A stretch of 64,000 nt of DNA, from the NCBI GenBank assembly GCA_045648025.1, contig JAZRNH010000015.1, forward strand, positions 5,237-69,236. The letters run 5' to 3'. The number at the start of each line of letters is the position of its first letter. Position 1 is the stretch's first letter. Below, piece after piece: positions 25,097-34,094 of the stretch. This DNA comes from RGIG1681 sp045648025 (GTDB lineage Bacteria > Bacillota > Clostridia > Christensenellales > UBA1242). Position numbers and translations under genes: made by a program. The notes under the pieces were generated by a model. The model was given only the letters and a program-made list of their open reading frames with translations, had not been told where the DNA came from and made no database searches.

Positions 25097-26800
25097 ATGA
25101 CTGATGAAAAAACTTTAACTGAAGAGGTTTCAAATCAACCCTCTAACAAAAAAAGTTTAAAAGAAAAATGGAAACTTTTGAGCAAAAAGAAAAAAGGGCT
25201 TTTGATTTCAATTGTTGCACTGGTACTGGTTGTTGCTATTGCTCTTCCAATTATTTTAGATGTTGTTGACAGAAATAAATCCAAAAGTTATATGATTAAA
25301 TCATTTAATGAATTTGTGATTTCTAACTTTGAAAATTATTCTGCCATTGCCGCAGGAATCATTGACACAACCGGAGCATCAATGATGTCTGATGGACACA
25401 AAGACAAACATAATGATACTGATGATGTTAAACTTGTTGGAATTAAAAAAGATGGTGGAAGAGAAGAAATTAAGTTTTTAGACAAACACGGCAAAGAACA
25501 CAAACAAAACTATAAACTTCTTCACTGTGACCAACACAAAAATTTCACAATTTTTTCAATGACCAATAATCCAGATAAAAAATATCTTGATTTTGAAAAT
25601 TATCAATATTCATTTTATTGCTATGGTGGATCATCTGATGATAATTCTTATATGGTTCATCTTAGCAATGGAAAGACTGGCAATGACAATGTAATTGAAT
25701 ATACTGAAAGTTATCTAACATTGTTTTATATCAAAGATAACAATTCAAACAAAATATACGATTTTTCTAGCATTTTAAAACAAGTTTGTGATGAATATCC
25801 AAATCAAAGCATTGGCTTAAACATATTAAACATTGGAAACTCTTCTGATGTTTATGAATATGACTATTTGCTTTTAAACTTCTATGAAAACAAACCTATG
25901 GGTTGGAACACAATTTATACCCTTTCATTTGAAGAAAATTCTCTCAAATTAACAGAAAGAATCTCTGCAACTCAATATAAAAACTTTATACACACAGCAG
26001 ACAATTCCATTCTTAAAATTTATGGTGATAGATATGGAAACATTTTTCATAACACCGACACAATGCAAGATTTTTCATTTTCATATCAAAAAACCGATGG
26101 CTCTTTTGATTCAATAATTTGTAATAAAGAAAACAATCTTGATGCTTTTGAAGCTTGTTATTCTCCAAACGGAATTTTATATGTTTATAGTATTGTTAAT
26201 AATAAAACCTATTACTTAAACAAAAACGGTGAACTTGAAGAAGTTGAATTAAATCAAAAACTAATAAATTTATTTATAAACTTCAATATGATAAATTATG
26301 AAACTCACTATGAATATTTAAGTCAAACAAACAACACTTATCATTTTGTTGGACACACAGTTTCAATGACTGAACCTTATTTCACTCACGGATATTACAA
26401 AATGACACTAGATGAAACCGCAGATTGGAAATACGAATTAGACTATGTTGAATTTGATGATTCATCAACATTTTATGACAGAGGATACACCGACACATCA
26501 GTTGCAAACGATGACAAATTCGCTTATGTGTTAACTCCAACTGATTCAACAAAAATCAATATGTCACTTGTTAAATATGACTTAGAAACCGGAACTTCTA
26601 TCAAGGTTGATTCAAAATATAGATTCAAAGAATTAAAATATAATTACAAGTTATCAAAAATCACATTTAAAGCAGTTGATACTTCAACAATGAATGAGTG
26701 TTATGGCTACTTTGATGAAAATTATGATATTGTAATCGGTGATTTTAGAAACAATTATAAAGGTTTTAAAAATATTTATACAATAAAACCAATCAATTAA
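25097..26800 (+). CDS. Membrane-anchored protein of unknown function
   Basis: 567 residues. A cytosolic Lys-rich N-terminus (SKKKKG) precedes one membrane helix (LLISIVALVLVVAIALPIIL, about 37-56). The long remainder is Asn/Asp/Tyr-rich and presumably outside the cell. The outer region has repeated short beta-like segments, suggestive of a beta-propeller or sensor domain, but no motif I can name. GTGAGGT precedes the ATG. The upstream in-frame ATG at 25067 lies in the -10 region and is rejected. Confidence 0.6.
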   Translation: MTDEKTLTEEVSNQPSNKKSLKEKWKLLSKKKKGLLISIVALVLVVAIALPIILDVVDRNKSKSYMIKSFNEFVISNFENYSAIAAGIIDTTGASMMSDGHKDKHNDTDDVKLVGIKKDGGREEIKFLDKHGKEHKQNYKLLHCDQHKNFTIFSMTNNPDKKYLDFENYQYSFYCYGGSSDDNSYMVHLSNGKTGNDNVIEYTESYLTLFYIKDNNSNKIYDFSSILKQVCDEYPNQSIGLNILNIGNSSDVYEYDYLLLNFYENKPMGWNTIYTLSFEENSLKLTERISATQYKNFIHTADNSILKIYGDRYGNIFHNTDTMQDFSFSYQKTDGSFDSIICNKENNLDAFEACYSPNGILYVYSIVNNKTYYLNKNGELEEVELNQKLINLFINFNMINYETHYEYLSQTNNTYHFVGHTVSMTEPYFTHGYYKMTLDETADWKYELDYVEFDDSSTFYDRGYTDTSVANDDKFAYVLTPTDSTKINMSLVKYDLETGTSIKVDSKYRFKELKYNYKLSKITFKAVDTSTMNECYGYFDENYDIVIGDFRNNYKGFKNIYTIKPIN

Positions 26801-26829
26801 AAAAGAGAGGAATTCTCCTCTCTTTTTTT
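26801..26829. terminator. Bidirectional terminator
   Basis: AAAAGAGAGGA/TCCTCTCTTTT palindrome between the anchored unknown gene and convergent folD. Confidence 0.85.
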
Positions 26830-26839
26830 TGTTTGTTTA

Positions 26840-27664
26840 TTATTTCATATTGTCAATCGCAGTTGCGGTTTGACTCATAAGTGATGCAATTGTCATTGGT
26901 CCAACACCACCAGGAACAGGTGTGTAATAACTTGCCTTTTCATATGCAAGGTGATCAACATCACCAACATTGCCTTCATTGTAACCAGCATCAACAATGA
27001 TTTGACCTTCTTCAAACCAGTCTGCCTTCACAAGTTCAGGTTTGCCAATTGCAACGATTACAATTTTAAAGTTTTTAACCATTTCTGAAAGGTTTCTTGT
27101 TCTTGAATGAGCAACAGTAACAGTTGCACCAGCTTTCATAAGCATAACTGAAAGTGGAAGTCCAACAATTTGGCTTTTTCCAATCATCAAAACTTCTTCA
27201 CCAACAAGATTAATGTTATATGCTTCAAAAAGCTTCATAATTCCAAGAGCAGTTGCAGGAACAAACATTGGTCTGTCTTGTGCAATAAGCCCAAAGCTTT
27301 CAGCTGAAAGACCGTCAACATCTTTTTGATAAGGAATCATATTAAAAAGTGTTTGTTCGTCCAAATGTCTTGGAAGTGGATGTTGAATCATTATTCCAGC
27401 ATACAAATCATCTTCTGCAAGTTCTTTAACTTTTGCAGCAATTTCTTCTTGTGTAACTGTTTCTTCAAAATGAAAAACATCACAGCCGATTCCAATATAC
27501 TCAGCCTTTTTCTTTTTCATATTGCAATAAACCGCTGAGCCATAATCATCACCAGCAGAAACAATTGCAAGTTTTTTGTCGGTTGGTTCTTTTTCAAATT
27601 TTGCTTTAAGCTCTTCAACAATATTTTTTGAAGTAAGCTTTCCGTCTAAAACAACATTTTCCAT
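26840..27664 (-). CDS. folD: Methylene-THF dehydrogenase / methenyl-THF cyclohydrolase
   Basis: 274 residues. YCNMK at about 49-53 gives the Tyr/Lys catalytic pair; IMIQHPLPRHL, KDVDGL, the nucleotide loop GKSQIVGLP and TPVPGGVGPMT are all FolD hallmarks. It interconverts methylene-, methenyl- and formyl-THF with NAD(P). Its ATG overlaps the thyX stop (TAATG), so the two are translationally coupled and share one-carbon folate. Confidence 0.95.
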   Translation of the reverse strand: MENVVLDGKLTSKNIVEELKAKFEKEPTDKKLAIVSAGDDYGSAVYCNMKKKKAEYIGIGCDVFHFEETVTQEEIAAKVKELAEDDLYAGIMIQHPLPRHLDEQTLFNMIPYQKDVDGLSAESFGLIAQDRPMFVPATALGIMKLFEAYNINLVGEEVLMIGKSQIVGLPLSVMLMKAGATVTVAHSRTRNLSEMVKNFKIVIVAIGKPELVKADWFEEGQIIVDAGYNEGNVGDVDHLAYEKASYYTPVPGGVGPMTIASLMSQTATAIDNMK

Positions 27665-29010
27665 TAATTATTCTCCAAATCATTAAATTTTGTTTTCATT
27701 TCTGCTTGTTTTCCACAGCAAAGTCTGCCTTCTGGACAAACCCCATAAGTGTAACAACTTGGACCATAATGTTTAAAGAATTCAGGGTCTTTTTTCTTTA
27801 ATTGTCTAAGCATATCTGTTGCAAGATATCTGATTTCCCATTGAGCTCTTGTGCAGGTTCTAAGATTCATAAAGTGCAAAAGTTCTCTTGCATTAACAGT
27901 TGAAACAAAGTCAATTGCTGTTGCATGAGGAGTTGCATAAATCATCAAATATGGATTTAAGTTTTGCTCTAAAAGTTTGTTGTAAATTCTTCTGTTTTCT
28001 TTGATGCATCTTTCAAAGTCTGCTTTAAGTTCAGGGTTGTTTGCAATTGTTTCTGGCATAACAAATTTGTTGATTCCAGCCATTTTAACAATTGGTGCAG
28101 TAGAAAGCGATTGCATTCTGTGTCTTGAATAATGTTTCAAAATGATAAGAGCAAAATCTTTAACTTTAAAGGTATAAGTGAAATGCTCTAAAAGTTTTGA
28201 AAGCTTGTCATCTTTTAAAGCGGTTTCAAAATCAAATTTGTCATAACCACTTGCCTTTGCAAGTTCGTCAATAACTTCACTGCTGTTTTCTGCTGCAGAA
28301 ACAAGTTCTGCTTTGTGAGAAACAAACTCTGGTTTTTTGCAAGGTTCAAGTTTAACAACAAGTGAATTTGAAAGGTCATCAGTATAATATTTTGCATTTG
28401 CTTCAATAAGTCCTGGATATCTTTCATCAAATTGAGCTTTGAGTTGAAGTCCAAGTTCAATAATTTCTTCGTAGTATTTGCCTCTGCCATAAATCATTGA
28501 GCAAACAACATGAATAAATTCTCTTGCATTCATACTCATATAGATATTTGTTTTCAAACCATAAGGCAAAATGAATCTTGCATCTTCAACAGGAACACCT
28601 GCTGCAACAAACTTGTCATAAGTTTTAAACATTTTTCTATAATGTGTTTTCAAAAGTTTTTGTTGTTCATCAGTAAAACTGTTTGGAAGATTGAAACCAG
28701 CAGAAGAAAAGTTTACATATCTGCCTGACTTGATTGTAAATGATGCAAGTCTAAATTCAATTAAATATTGTTCAACAAAAATGCTGACATTGTTAAAAGC
28801 AATATTAAAATAATGATGCTCTAAAATTGTTTTGTGACCAGATGCCACAACCTTTGAAACAAGGTTTAAGTTTTTATCTTTATCGGTCGCCTTTTTATAA
28901 AGTTCAACAGCAGTTCCTGGTCTGGTTGAGATTCTTCCACCACAAGAAACAATTCTTTCACCATTTTTTGTTTCACTTAAAATAAAAGCCCCTGACTCAT
29001 TAAATTTCAT
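27664..29010 (-). CDS. thyX: FAD-dependent thymidylate synthase, tandem two-domain form
   Basis: 448 residues, about twice the usual ThyX length. The first half has EFRLASFTIKSGRYVN, a divergent ThyX motif. The second half has HYSRHRMQSLSTAP, containing the signature RHRxxS. The C-terminal end CYTYGVCPEGRLCCGK adds four cysteines. ThyX methylates dUMP to dTMP using methylene-THF, FADH2 and NADPH; the coupled folD supplies or recycles the folate. AGGGGGAT precedes the ATG. No thyA is in the window. A fused pair of ThyX domains is inferred from the two motif copies. Confidence 0.85.
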   Translation of the reverse strand: MKFNESGAFILSETKNGERIVSCGGRISTRPGTAVELYKKATDKDKNLNLVSKVVASGHKTILEHHYFNIAFNNVSIFVEQYLIEFRLASFTIKSGRYVNFSSAGFNLPNSFTDEQQKLLKTHYRKMFKTYDKFVAAGVPVEDARFILPYGLKTNIYMSMNAREFIHVVCSMIYGRGKYYEEIIELGLQLKAQFDERYPGLIEANAKYYTDDLSNSLVVKLEPCKKPEFVSHKAELVSAAENSSEVIDELAKASGYDKFDFETALKDDKLSKLLEHFTYTFKVKDFALIILKHYSRHRMQSLSTAPIVKMAGINKFVMPETIANNPELKADFERCIKENRRIYNKLLEQNLNPYLMIYATPHATAIDFVSTVNARELLHFMNLRTCTRAQWEIRYLATDMLRQLKKKDPEFFKHYGPSCYTYGVCPEGRLCCGKQAEMKTKFNDLENN

Positions 29011-29041
29011 TAGTGTATCCCCCTAAATTTACTCTAATAAT

Positions 29042-29071
29042 ATTTTAATAAATATGCTCCACCATTGTCAA
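29042..29071 (-). promoter_or_regulatory. Promoter of the thyX-folD operon
   Basis: Minus strand TTGACA (29071-29066), 18 nt, TAAAAT (29047-29042). Confidence 0.7.
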
Positions 29072-29099
29072 TATATTGGGCATTTAGACTGCACAAAGA

Positions 29100-29128
29100 T
29101 TGAAAAAGTTTAACTGTTGTGTTATAAT
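29100..29128 (+). promoter_or_regulatory. Promoter of the ABC-F gene
   Basis: TTGAAA (29100-29105), 17 nt, TATAAT (29123-29128). Confidence 0.75.
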
Positions 29129-29154
29129 CAGTTTTGTAATAAAAGGAAACAGTT

Positions 29155-31176
29155 ATGCAGATTAAAATTAATAAAGCTAGTTTTGGATATAACGGCGAAG
29201 ACATTTTGAAAGATTTTTCATTTGAAGTTAACACTGGCGACAAAATTGCCATTATTGGCAGAAACGGCAGTGGAAAAACAACACTTCTTAAAATCTTAAC
29301 TGGTGAAATTGAACTTCATCAGCCAGACAATTGTTCGCCTGTTTTTGCTGTGACTGGAAACCCGTCTATTGGTCAACTCAAACAAATGACTTTTGACGAC
29401 GAAACCATTTCACTTGAAGATGAAATTTTGAAATGCTATAAACCTTTAACCGATTTAGAAACAAAACTCAATGAACTTCAAAAGAAACTTGAACTTGATT
29501 ATTCTGACAAACTGGTTAATGAATTCTCAAAACTCCACGATGAATTTGAACGAAACGACGGCTATTCATATAAAGCCGAAATGAACTCAATTTTGTCATC
29601 TTTTGGGTTTTCAGAAACCGACAAGTTTAAACAATTGTTTGAGTTTTCTGGTGGTCAAAAAACCAAGATTGCTTTTATTAAACTTGTGCTTTCAAAACCA
29701 GACCTTTTGCTTTTAGACGAACCAACCAACCACTTAGACATAAAAGCTGTTAACTGGCTTGAAAATTATATTTCATCATACAAAAAAGCAGTTGTAATTG
29801 TTTCACACGACCGTGCATTTTTGGACAATACTGTTAACATTGTTTATGAAATTTCACACAAAAAACTAAACAAATTTGTGGGCAATTATTCAAAATTTAT
29901 TGAAACCAAAGAATCAAACTTTGACAGTCAAATGAAAGCTTATGAAGCTCAACAAAGAGAAATTGCAGACATTGAAGAGTTTATTGAAAGATTTAGATAT
30001 AAAGCAACCAAAGCCGCTGCGGTGCAATCAAGAGTGAAATATCTTGAAAAGCTTGAAAGGATTCCAAAACCAGAAAAAGCTGACAACCGTGCTTTTAAAA
30101 CCAGAATCAAACCAAACGAGGAAAGTGGAAACGAAGTGCTTTCTGTCACTAATCTCAAAATTGGTTATCAAAAAGACAACCCACTTTCAACCGTTGATTT
30201 TAAGCTATTAAAAAAAGAAAGACTTGGCATCATTGGCGGAAATGGGCTTGGAAAATCAACACTTCTTTCAACCATAACCGAAAAACTTCCGATGATTTCT
30301 GGACACTTCAAATGGGGCTATAATGTCGAATATGGCTATTTTGAACAACTTGCGGCAAAATCGTTTAGCAACAAAACCGTTTATGAAGATTTTCAAGAAA
30401 CCTTTCCTGACCTTTCTGGAAATGAAGTTCGAACCGCACTTGGAGCATTTTTGTTTTCTGGTGAAGCGGTTCTTAAAAAACTTTCCACTCTTTCAGGTGG
30501 TGAACTTGTTAGGCTTGAGCTTTGTAAAATTTTTGAAAAGAAACCAAATGTCTTGATTTTAGACGAACCAACAAACCATATGGACATCACCAGCAAAGAA
30601 ACATTAGAATCGCTTTTGTTGTCTTATGACGGCACTGTTATTTTTGTTTCACACGACCGTTATTTTGTTAACAAAATTGCAACCAAATTGTTAGTTTTTG
30701 AAAATGGTGAAACCAGAATTTTTGACGGAACATACAATGAGTTTGCTCACCCAAACACAAAGATTGTTGAAGCCATAACCAAAGAAATTGAAAAGAAACC
30801 AAAAAAAGAAAAAATTGAATATCCAATTGACTATGACGACCCAAAAGAAGAAGACCCACTTTTGTCGCTTTCACCATATATGGCAAGAAAAGAAAAAAAC
30901 AAGCTAGAAAACCAGCTTAAAAAATTGGAAGAAAAATCTGCCGCTGCAGAAGAAAAACTCAAACAGCTTCAAGAAGATTTTGTGAATCCAGAAATCGCAA
31001 CCGACTTTGTTAAACTTATGGAAATTCAAGCAGAAACCGAAACCACAGAAAGCCAAATTGAAAAATTTATGGCTGACTGGCTTGAAATACAAACAAAACT
31101 TGAAACAATTGAAACTGTTTTAAACAAAGAAAATGAATCTTTAGAAAACACCGATTCAACAGAAACAGAATCTTAA
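29155..31176 (+). CDS. ABC-F family ATPase
   Basis: 673 residues with two ABC domains and no membrane segments. Domain 1 has GRNGSGKTT (about 37-45), FSGGQKTK and LLLLDEPTNHLD; domain 2 has GGNGLGKST, LSGGELVR and LILDEPTNHMD. The linker between them (ESNFDSQMKAYEAQQREIAD region) is the ribosome-reaching arm. A C-terminal charged coiled coil of about 110 residues follows. ABC-F proteins act on the ribosome as translation factors or antibiotic-protection factors; which one cannot be told. AAAGGA precedes the ATG. Confidence 0.93.
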   Translation: MQIKINKASFGYNGEDILKDFSFEVNTGDKIAIIGRNGSGKTTLLKILTGEIELHQPDNCSPVFAVTGNPSIGQLKQMTFDDETISLEDEILKCYKPLTDLETKLNELQKKLELDYSDKLVNEFSKLHDEFERNDGYSYKAEMNSILSSFGFSETDKFKQLFEFSGGQKTKIAFIKLVLSKPDLLLLDEPTNHLDIKAVNWLENYISSYKKAVVIVSHDRAFLDNTVNIVYEISHKKLNKFVGNYSKFIETKESNFDSQMKAYEAQQREIADIEEFIERFRYKATKAAAVQSRVKYLEKLERIPKPEKADNRAFKTRIKPNEESGNEVLSVTNLKIGYQKDNPLSTVDFKLLKKERLGIIGGNGLGKSTLLSTITEKLPMISGHFKWGYNVEYGYFEQLAAKSFSNKTVYEDFQETFPDLSGNEVRTALGAFLFSGEAVLKKLSTLSGGELVRLELCKIFEKKPNVLILDEPTNHMDITSKETLESLLLSYDGTVIFVSHDRYFVNKIATKLLVFENGETRIFDGTYNEFAHPNTKIVEAITKEIEKKPKKEKIEYPIDYDDPKEEDPLLSLSPYMARKEKNKLENQLKKLEEKSAAAEEKLKQLQEDFVNPEIATDFVKLMEIQAETETTESQIEKFMADWLEIQTKLETIETVLNKENESLENTDSTETES

Positions 31177-31183
31177 ACAAAAC

Positions 31184-31214
31184 AAAAAGACAGCAAAATT
31201 TGCTGTCTTTTTTT
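31184..31214. terminator. Bidirectional terminator
   Basis: AAAAAGACAGC/GCTGTCTTTTT palindrome between the convergent ABC-F and M49-like genes. Confidence 0.85.
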
Positions 31215-31215
31215 A

Positions 31216-32952
31216 TTAATCTTTGAAACCGTCTAATGTGTTTTCAAAGCCATCTTTAAGCATTTCATCTGCAAGTTCTTGAATCAAATATCCATTAAGT
31301 TTTTTGCTAAACTTTTTAATTGTTTCTGCAATTTGAATCAAGTTGTCGTCCCAAACAAACCACTTCATAATATATTCTTCTGCAGCTTTAACATTTGCAT
31401 CAAGTTGAAGTCTTATTGCCTCTTTCATCATTTCTTTTGCAGTGTCAATAACTTTGTCAAAATCAAACCAAAGTTTGCCGTTTTTAATGACAATTGCTCC
31501 AGTTGAAATCATTCTTTGGCAAATCATAACTGATCTTGTTCTGTGAGCTTGATTTAAGTTTGGTTTTCCTTTCAAAAAGCCATAAGAAAGGCTGGTTACA
31601 ATAATTTGTTTTGCTTGAGTTTCGGTAAAGTATCCTTCTTTTACAAACTCTCTCAAAAAGCAATACATGCCCATATCAGCTTTATATTCTTCAATAATAA
31701 AACTAAATTTTCCAAGACCGCTGTGTGTTTGAGGTCCAAGAGAGTGAGTGTTTTCGTGACAGATTACTGCCCAGTGGTCAGCCTCTGGATTGAAATATTT
31801 AAATTGCTCATCGTCAATCAAGTGTTTGTAAAGTTTTTTGTTTGATGTGAGTCTAACTTGTCTGTGATAAACATTTCTTCTTCCGCCACCAATTTTAAGT
31901 GCTGGTTTGTCGTCATTTGGAAGGTTTTGTGCAAGAACCAAACTTGCCCTGTAAGCACCTTCTTCACCAGTTAAAGTGATGAGGTCAACATCAACAGCAG
32001 TTTGAGAAATTTCATCTTCGCCGTGACTTAATGTTTCATATTCATCTAAATATGGCATAAGTTTTGAAGACACATCAATAAGCGATTTAAGTTTCTTCAA
32101 AAGTTTTGTGCCTCTTTTGTTAACAATGCCAACTCTTGCACCAAGACTGTCTTTTGCATAAACAGTGATTCCTGCTGCTTTGAGTTTTTTCATAAGTTCT
32201 TCATTTTCATAAACGGTTTTTGTGAGCTTTTCATCATAACATTCTCTTGCAATAGTAAACTCAAACTTTCCGCCAGACATTGTTGCCCATTGTTTGTCTG
32301 CTTTTGCATCAAGCATAGGGTCAGCAGTTCTCAAAGCTTTTGCTTGAAGCTCTAAATATTTATTAAACTTTCTATCTGTTGAATATTCTCTAGCCTTGTC
32401 AAGTTCGTCAGCCATTTCTTGAAATTCTGGAAAATAATTCACAAAATCAATTGCTTTCAAGTTTTCTCCATCTCTAACAACAACTGACCTTTGATTCAAA
32501 ATTTCTTGAACTTCTTTTGTTCTGCCGTCATCAACCATTCTTTCAAGAATCAAATGAAACTCTTCTGCAGAAAGGTCTTCAGGAAAATATCCAAGACCGT
32601 CTGGCTCTTCAATGTTTTTCACAAGTTTTGTTTGATTTCCCAAAGTGTCAGGTGAAAACATACTTTTTTGTGATAAAAACAATTGTTTTGCAAGAACAGC
32701 CTTTGGATTTTGTTTTTCGATTTCTCTGTTCAAAAAGTCTAAAAATTCAAGATTTTTGTGATGACCAAGTTTAAGATTAACAGTTTCAAGTTTGTTTGCG
32801 GCTCTTGTTAAGTGCATCAAAACCAGCATATCATTTTTGGTAAGCTTTTTAACTTCTCTTGAATCTCTTTTTAAAAATTTAACAGGTTTATAATATCTTT
32901 TGCCAGTTCTCTTTTTGAGTTCTGCAAGTGACATTTCAAATTTAAAGTCCAT
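31216..32952 (-). CDS. M49 (dipeptidyl-peptidase III)-like zinc peptidase
   Basis: 578 residues, cytosolic. At about 398 it has CHENTHSLGP, a zinc HExxH, and about 23 residues later EEYKAD, the second Glu motif (EExxAD/E) of M49. GLGKFSFIIEEYKADMGMY resembles the M49 block after the metal site. Classical DPP III has a hexapeptide HExxGH; this has a pentapeptide, as reported for some bacterial members. It removes dipeptides from peptide N-termini in that family. AGGAG precedes the ATG; single-gene unit. Confidence 0.7.
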   Translation of the reverse strand: MDFKFEMSLAELKKRTGKRYYKPVKFLKRDSREVKKLTKNDMLVLMHLTRAANKLETVNLKLGHHKNLEFLDFLNREIEKQNPKAVLAKQLFLSQKSMFSPDTLGNQTKLVKNIEEPDGLGYFPEDLSAEEFHLILERMVDDGRTKEVQEILNQRSVVVRDGENLKAIDFVNYFPEFQEMADELDKAREYSTDRKFNKYLELQAKALRTADPMLDAKADKQWATMSGGKFEFTIARECYDEKLTKTVYENEELMKKLKAAGITVYAKDSLGARVGIVNKRGTKLLKKLKSLIDVSSKLMPYLDEYETLSHGEDEISQTAVDVDLITLTGEEGAYRASLVLAQNLPNDDKPALKIGGGRRNVYHRQVRLTSNKKLYKHLIDDEQFKYFNPEADHWAVICHENTHSLGPQTHSGLGKFSFIIEEYKADMGMYCFLREFVKEGYFTETQAKQIIVTSLSYGFLKGKPNLNQAHRTRSVMICQRMISTGAIVIKNGKLWFDFDKVIDTAKEMMKEAIRLQLDANVKAAEEYIMKWFVWDDNLIQIAETIKKFSKKLNGYLIQELADEMLKDGFENTLDGFKD

Positions 32953-33004
32953 AATAATCTCCTAAATATATTCTATCCAAAATCACAAATAAATTAACTT
33001 CAAA

Positions 33005-33045
33005 CAAAAAAGAAATGCAATTTTTGGTTTGCATCTCTTTTTGTT
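33005..33045 (-). terminator. Terminator of the ybaB-recR operon
   Basis: Imperfect stem AAAAGA.ATGCAA / TTGCAT.TCTTTT downstream of recR with T-run on the minus strand. Confidence 0.65.
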
Positions 33046-33056
33046 AGAATATTTTG

Positions 33057-33653
33057 TTACATTTCTTTTCTATCAGAAAGTGCTCTTGAAAGTGTAACTT
33101 CATCAGCAAATTCAAGTTCACTTCCCATAGAGATGCCTTGAGCAATTCTTGAAACTTTAACCCCAAGAGGTTTCAAAAGTTTAGCAATATACATTGCAGT
33201 TGCTTCACCTTCAACATCTGGGTTTGTTGCAATAATCACTTCGTCTGTTTGATTTTCGCTAATTCTTGAAAGCAATTCTTTAATTCTAATGTCGTTTGGA
33301 CCAACCCCAGCAAGTGGGTTTATTGTGCCGTGCAAAATGTGATAACCACCTTTGAAACTGCTGGTTCTCTCAATTGCCATAGCATCTTTTGGCTCTTTAA
33401 CAACACACAAAATTTTTGAAGACCTTTCTCTGCAAATTTTGCAAGGTGTGGTTTCAGTATAGTTTCCACAAACTTCACAAAACTTAATTTTTGCCTTAAC
33501 ATTTAAAATTGCCTCAGAAAAGTTTTTTGCAGCTTCGTCACTGGTTTTGATTATGTGATAAGCAAACCTTTCAGCAGTTTTTTTGCCAACAGCAGGAAGC
33601 TTTGAAAACTCATTAATAAGCCTTGCAATTGGTTCAATTTGATTCAAGTCCAC
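33057..33653 (-). CDS. recR: Recombination mediator RecR
   Basis: 198 residues, the normal length. An N-terminal helix-hairpin-helix (FSKLPAVGKKTAERFAYH), a C4 zinc finger (CEVCGNYTETTPCKIC), a Toprim domain (ILCVVKEPKDAMAIERT ... IIATNPDVEGEATA) and a C-terminal Walker-B-like part are present. RecR with RecO/RecF loads RecA at gaps. It starts with GTG overlapping the ybaB stop (TAGTG), so it is coupled to that gene. Confidence 0.95.
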   Translation of the reverse strand: MDLNQIEPIARLINEFSKLPAVGKKTAERFAYHIIKTSDEAAKNFSEAILNVKAKIKFCEVCGNYTETTPCKICRERSSKILCVVKEPKDAMAIERTSSFKGGYHILHGTINPLAGVGPNDIRIKELLSRISENQTDEVIIATNPDVEGEATAMYIAKLLKPLGVKVSRIAQGISMGSELEFADEVTLSRALSDRKEM

Positions 33654-33985
33654 TAAATAAGACCCCCAAATGCTCCAAGTGATTCATCTTTCTTTTCATC
33701 AATTTTTGCCTTTGCATCGTTATATGCAGCAACAACCAAATCTTCAAGCATTTCAATATCATCAGGGTCACAAACAGCTGGATTGATTTTAACAGAAACC
33801 ATTTCAAAAGCACCGTTAACTTCAACCTTAACCATTTCACCAGAAGCAGAACCTTCAAAAACAGTGTTTTCAAGTTCTTCTTTTGCTCTCATTGCATCTT
33901 GTTGCATTTTTTGTGCTTGTTTCATCATAGCTTGCATATTTCCGCCGCCGAAACCGCCACCAAATCCACCAAATCTATTAGCCAT
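33653..33985 (-). CDS. ybaB: YbaB/EbfC nucleoid-associated protein
   Basis: 110 residues. A Gly-rich N-terminus (FGGFGGGFGGGNMQAMMKQA), the KQAQKMQQD helix and KVEVNGAFEMVSVKINPAV are the family hallmarks. It binds DNA as a tweezer-like dimer. The ATG at 33985 with AAGGAG is chosen over an ATG at 34009. It forms the conserved dnaX-ybaB-recR order but has its own promoter. Confidence 0.92.
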   Translation of the reverse strand: MANRFGGFGGGFGGGNMQAMMKQAQKMQQDAMRAKEELENTVFEGSASGEMVKVEVNGAFEMVSVKINPAVCDPDDIEMLEDLVVAAYNDAKAKIDEKKDESLGAFGGLI

Positions 33986-34026
33986 AATAATCTCCTTAAC
34001 ATTAAACAAATTTATTTTACTTTTTT

Positions 34027-34055
34027 ATTATAATTTAAAACCGATAGTTTTCCAA
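34027..34055 (-). promoter_or_regulatory. Promoter of ybaB-recR
   Basis: Minus strand TTGGAA (34055-34050), 17 nt, TATAAT (34032-34027). It overlaps the dnaX terminator stem. Confidence 0.6.
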
Positions 34056-34082
34056 ACTAATTTAAAGAACTTTATCGGTTAA
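34037..34082 (-). terminator. Probable terminator of the mrnC-dnaX operon
   Basis: AACCGATA and TATCGGTT form a stem around a long loop after the dnaX 3' part, followed by TTTT on the minus strand. Confidence 0.5.
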
Positions 34083-34094
34083 AATTGCCATAAT

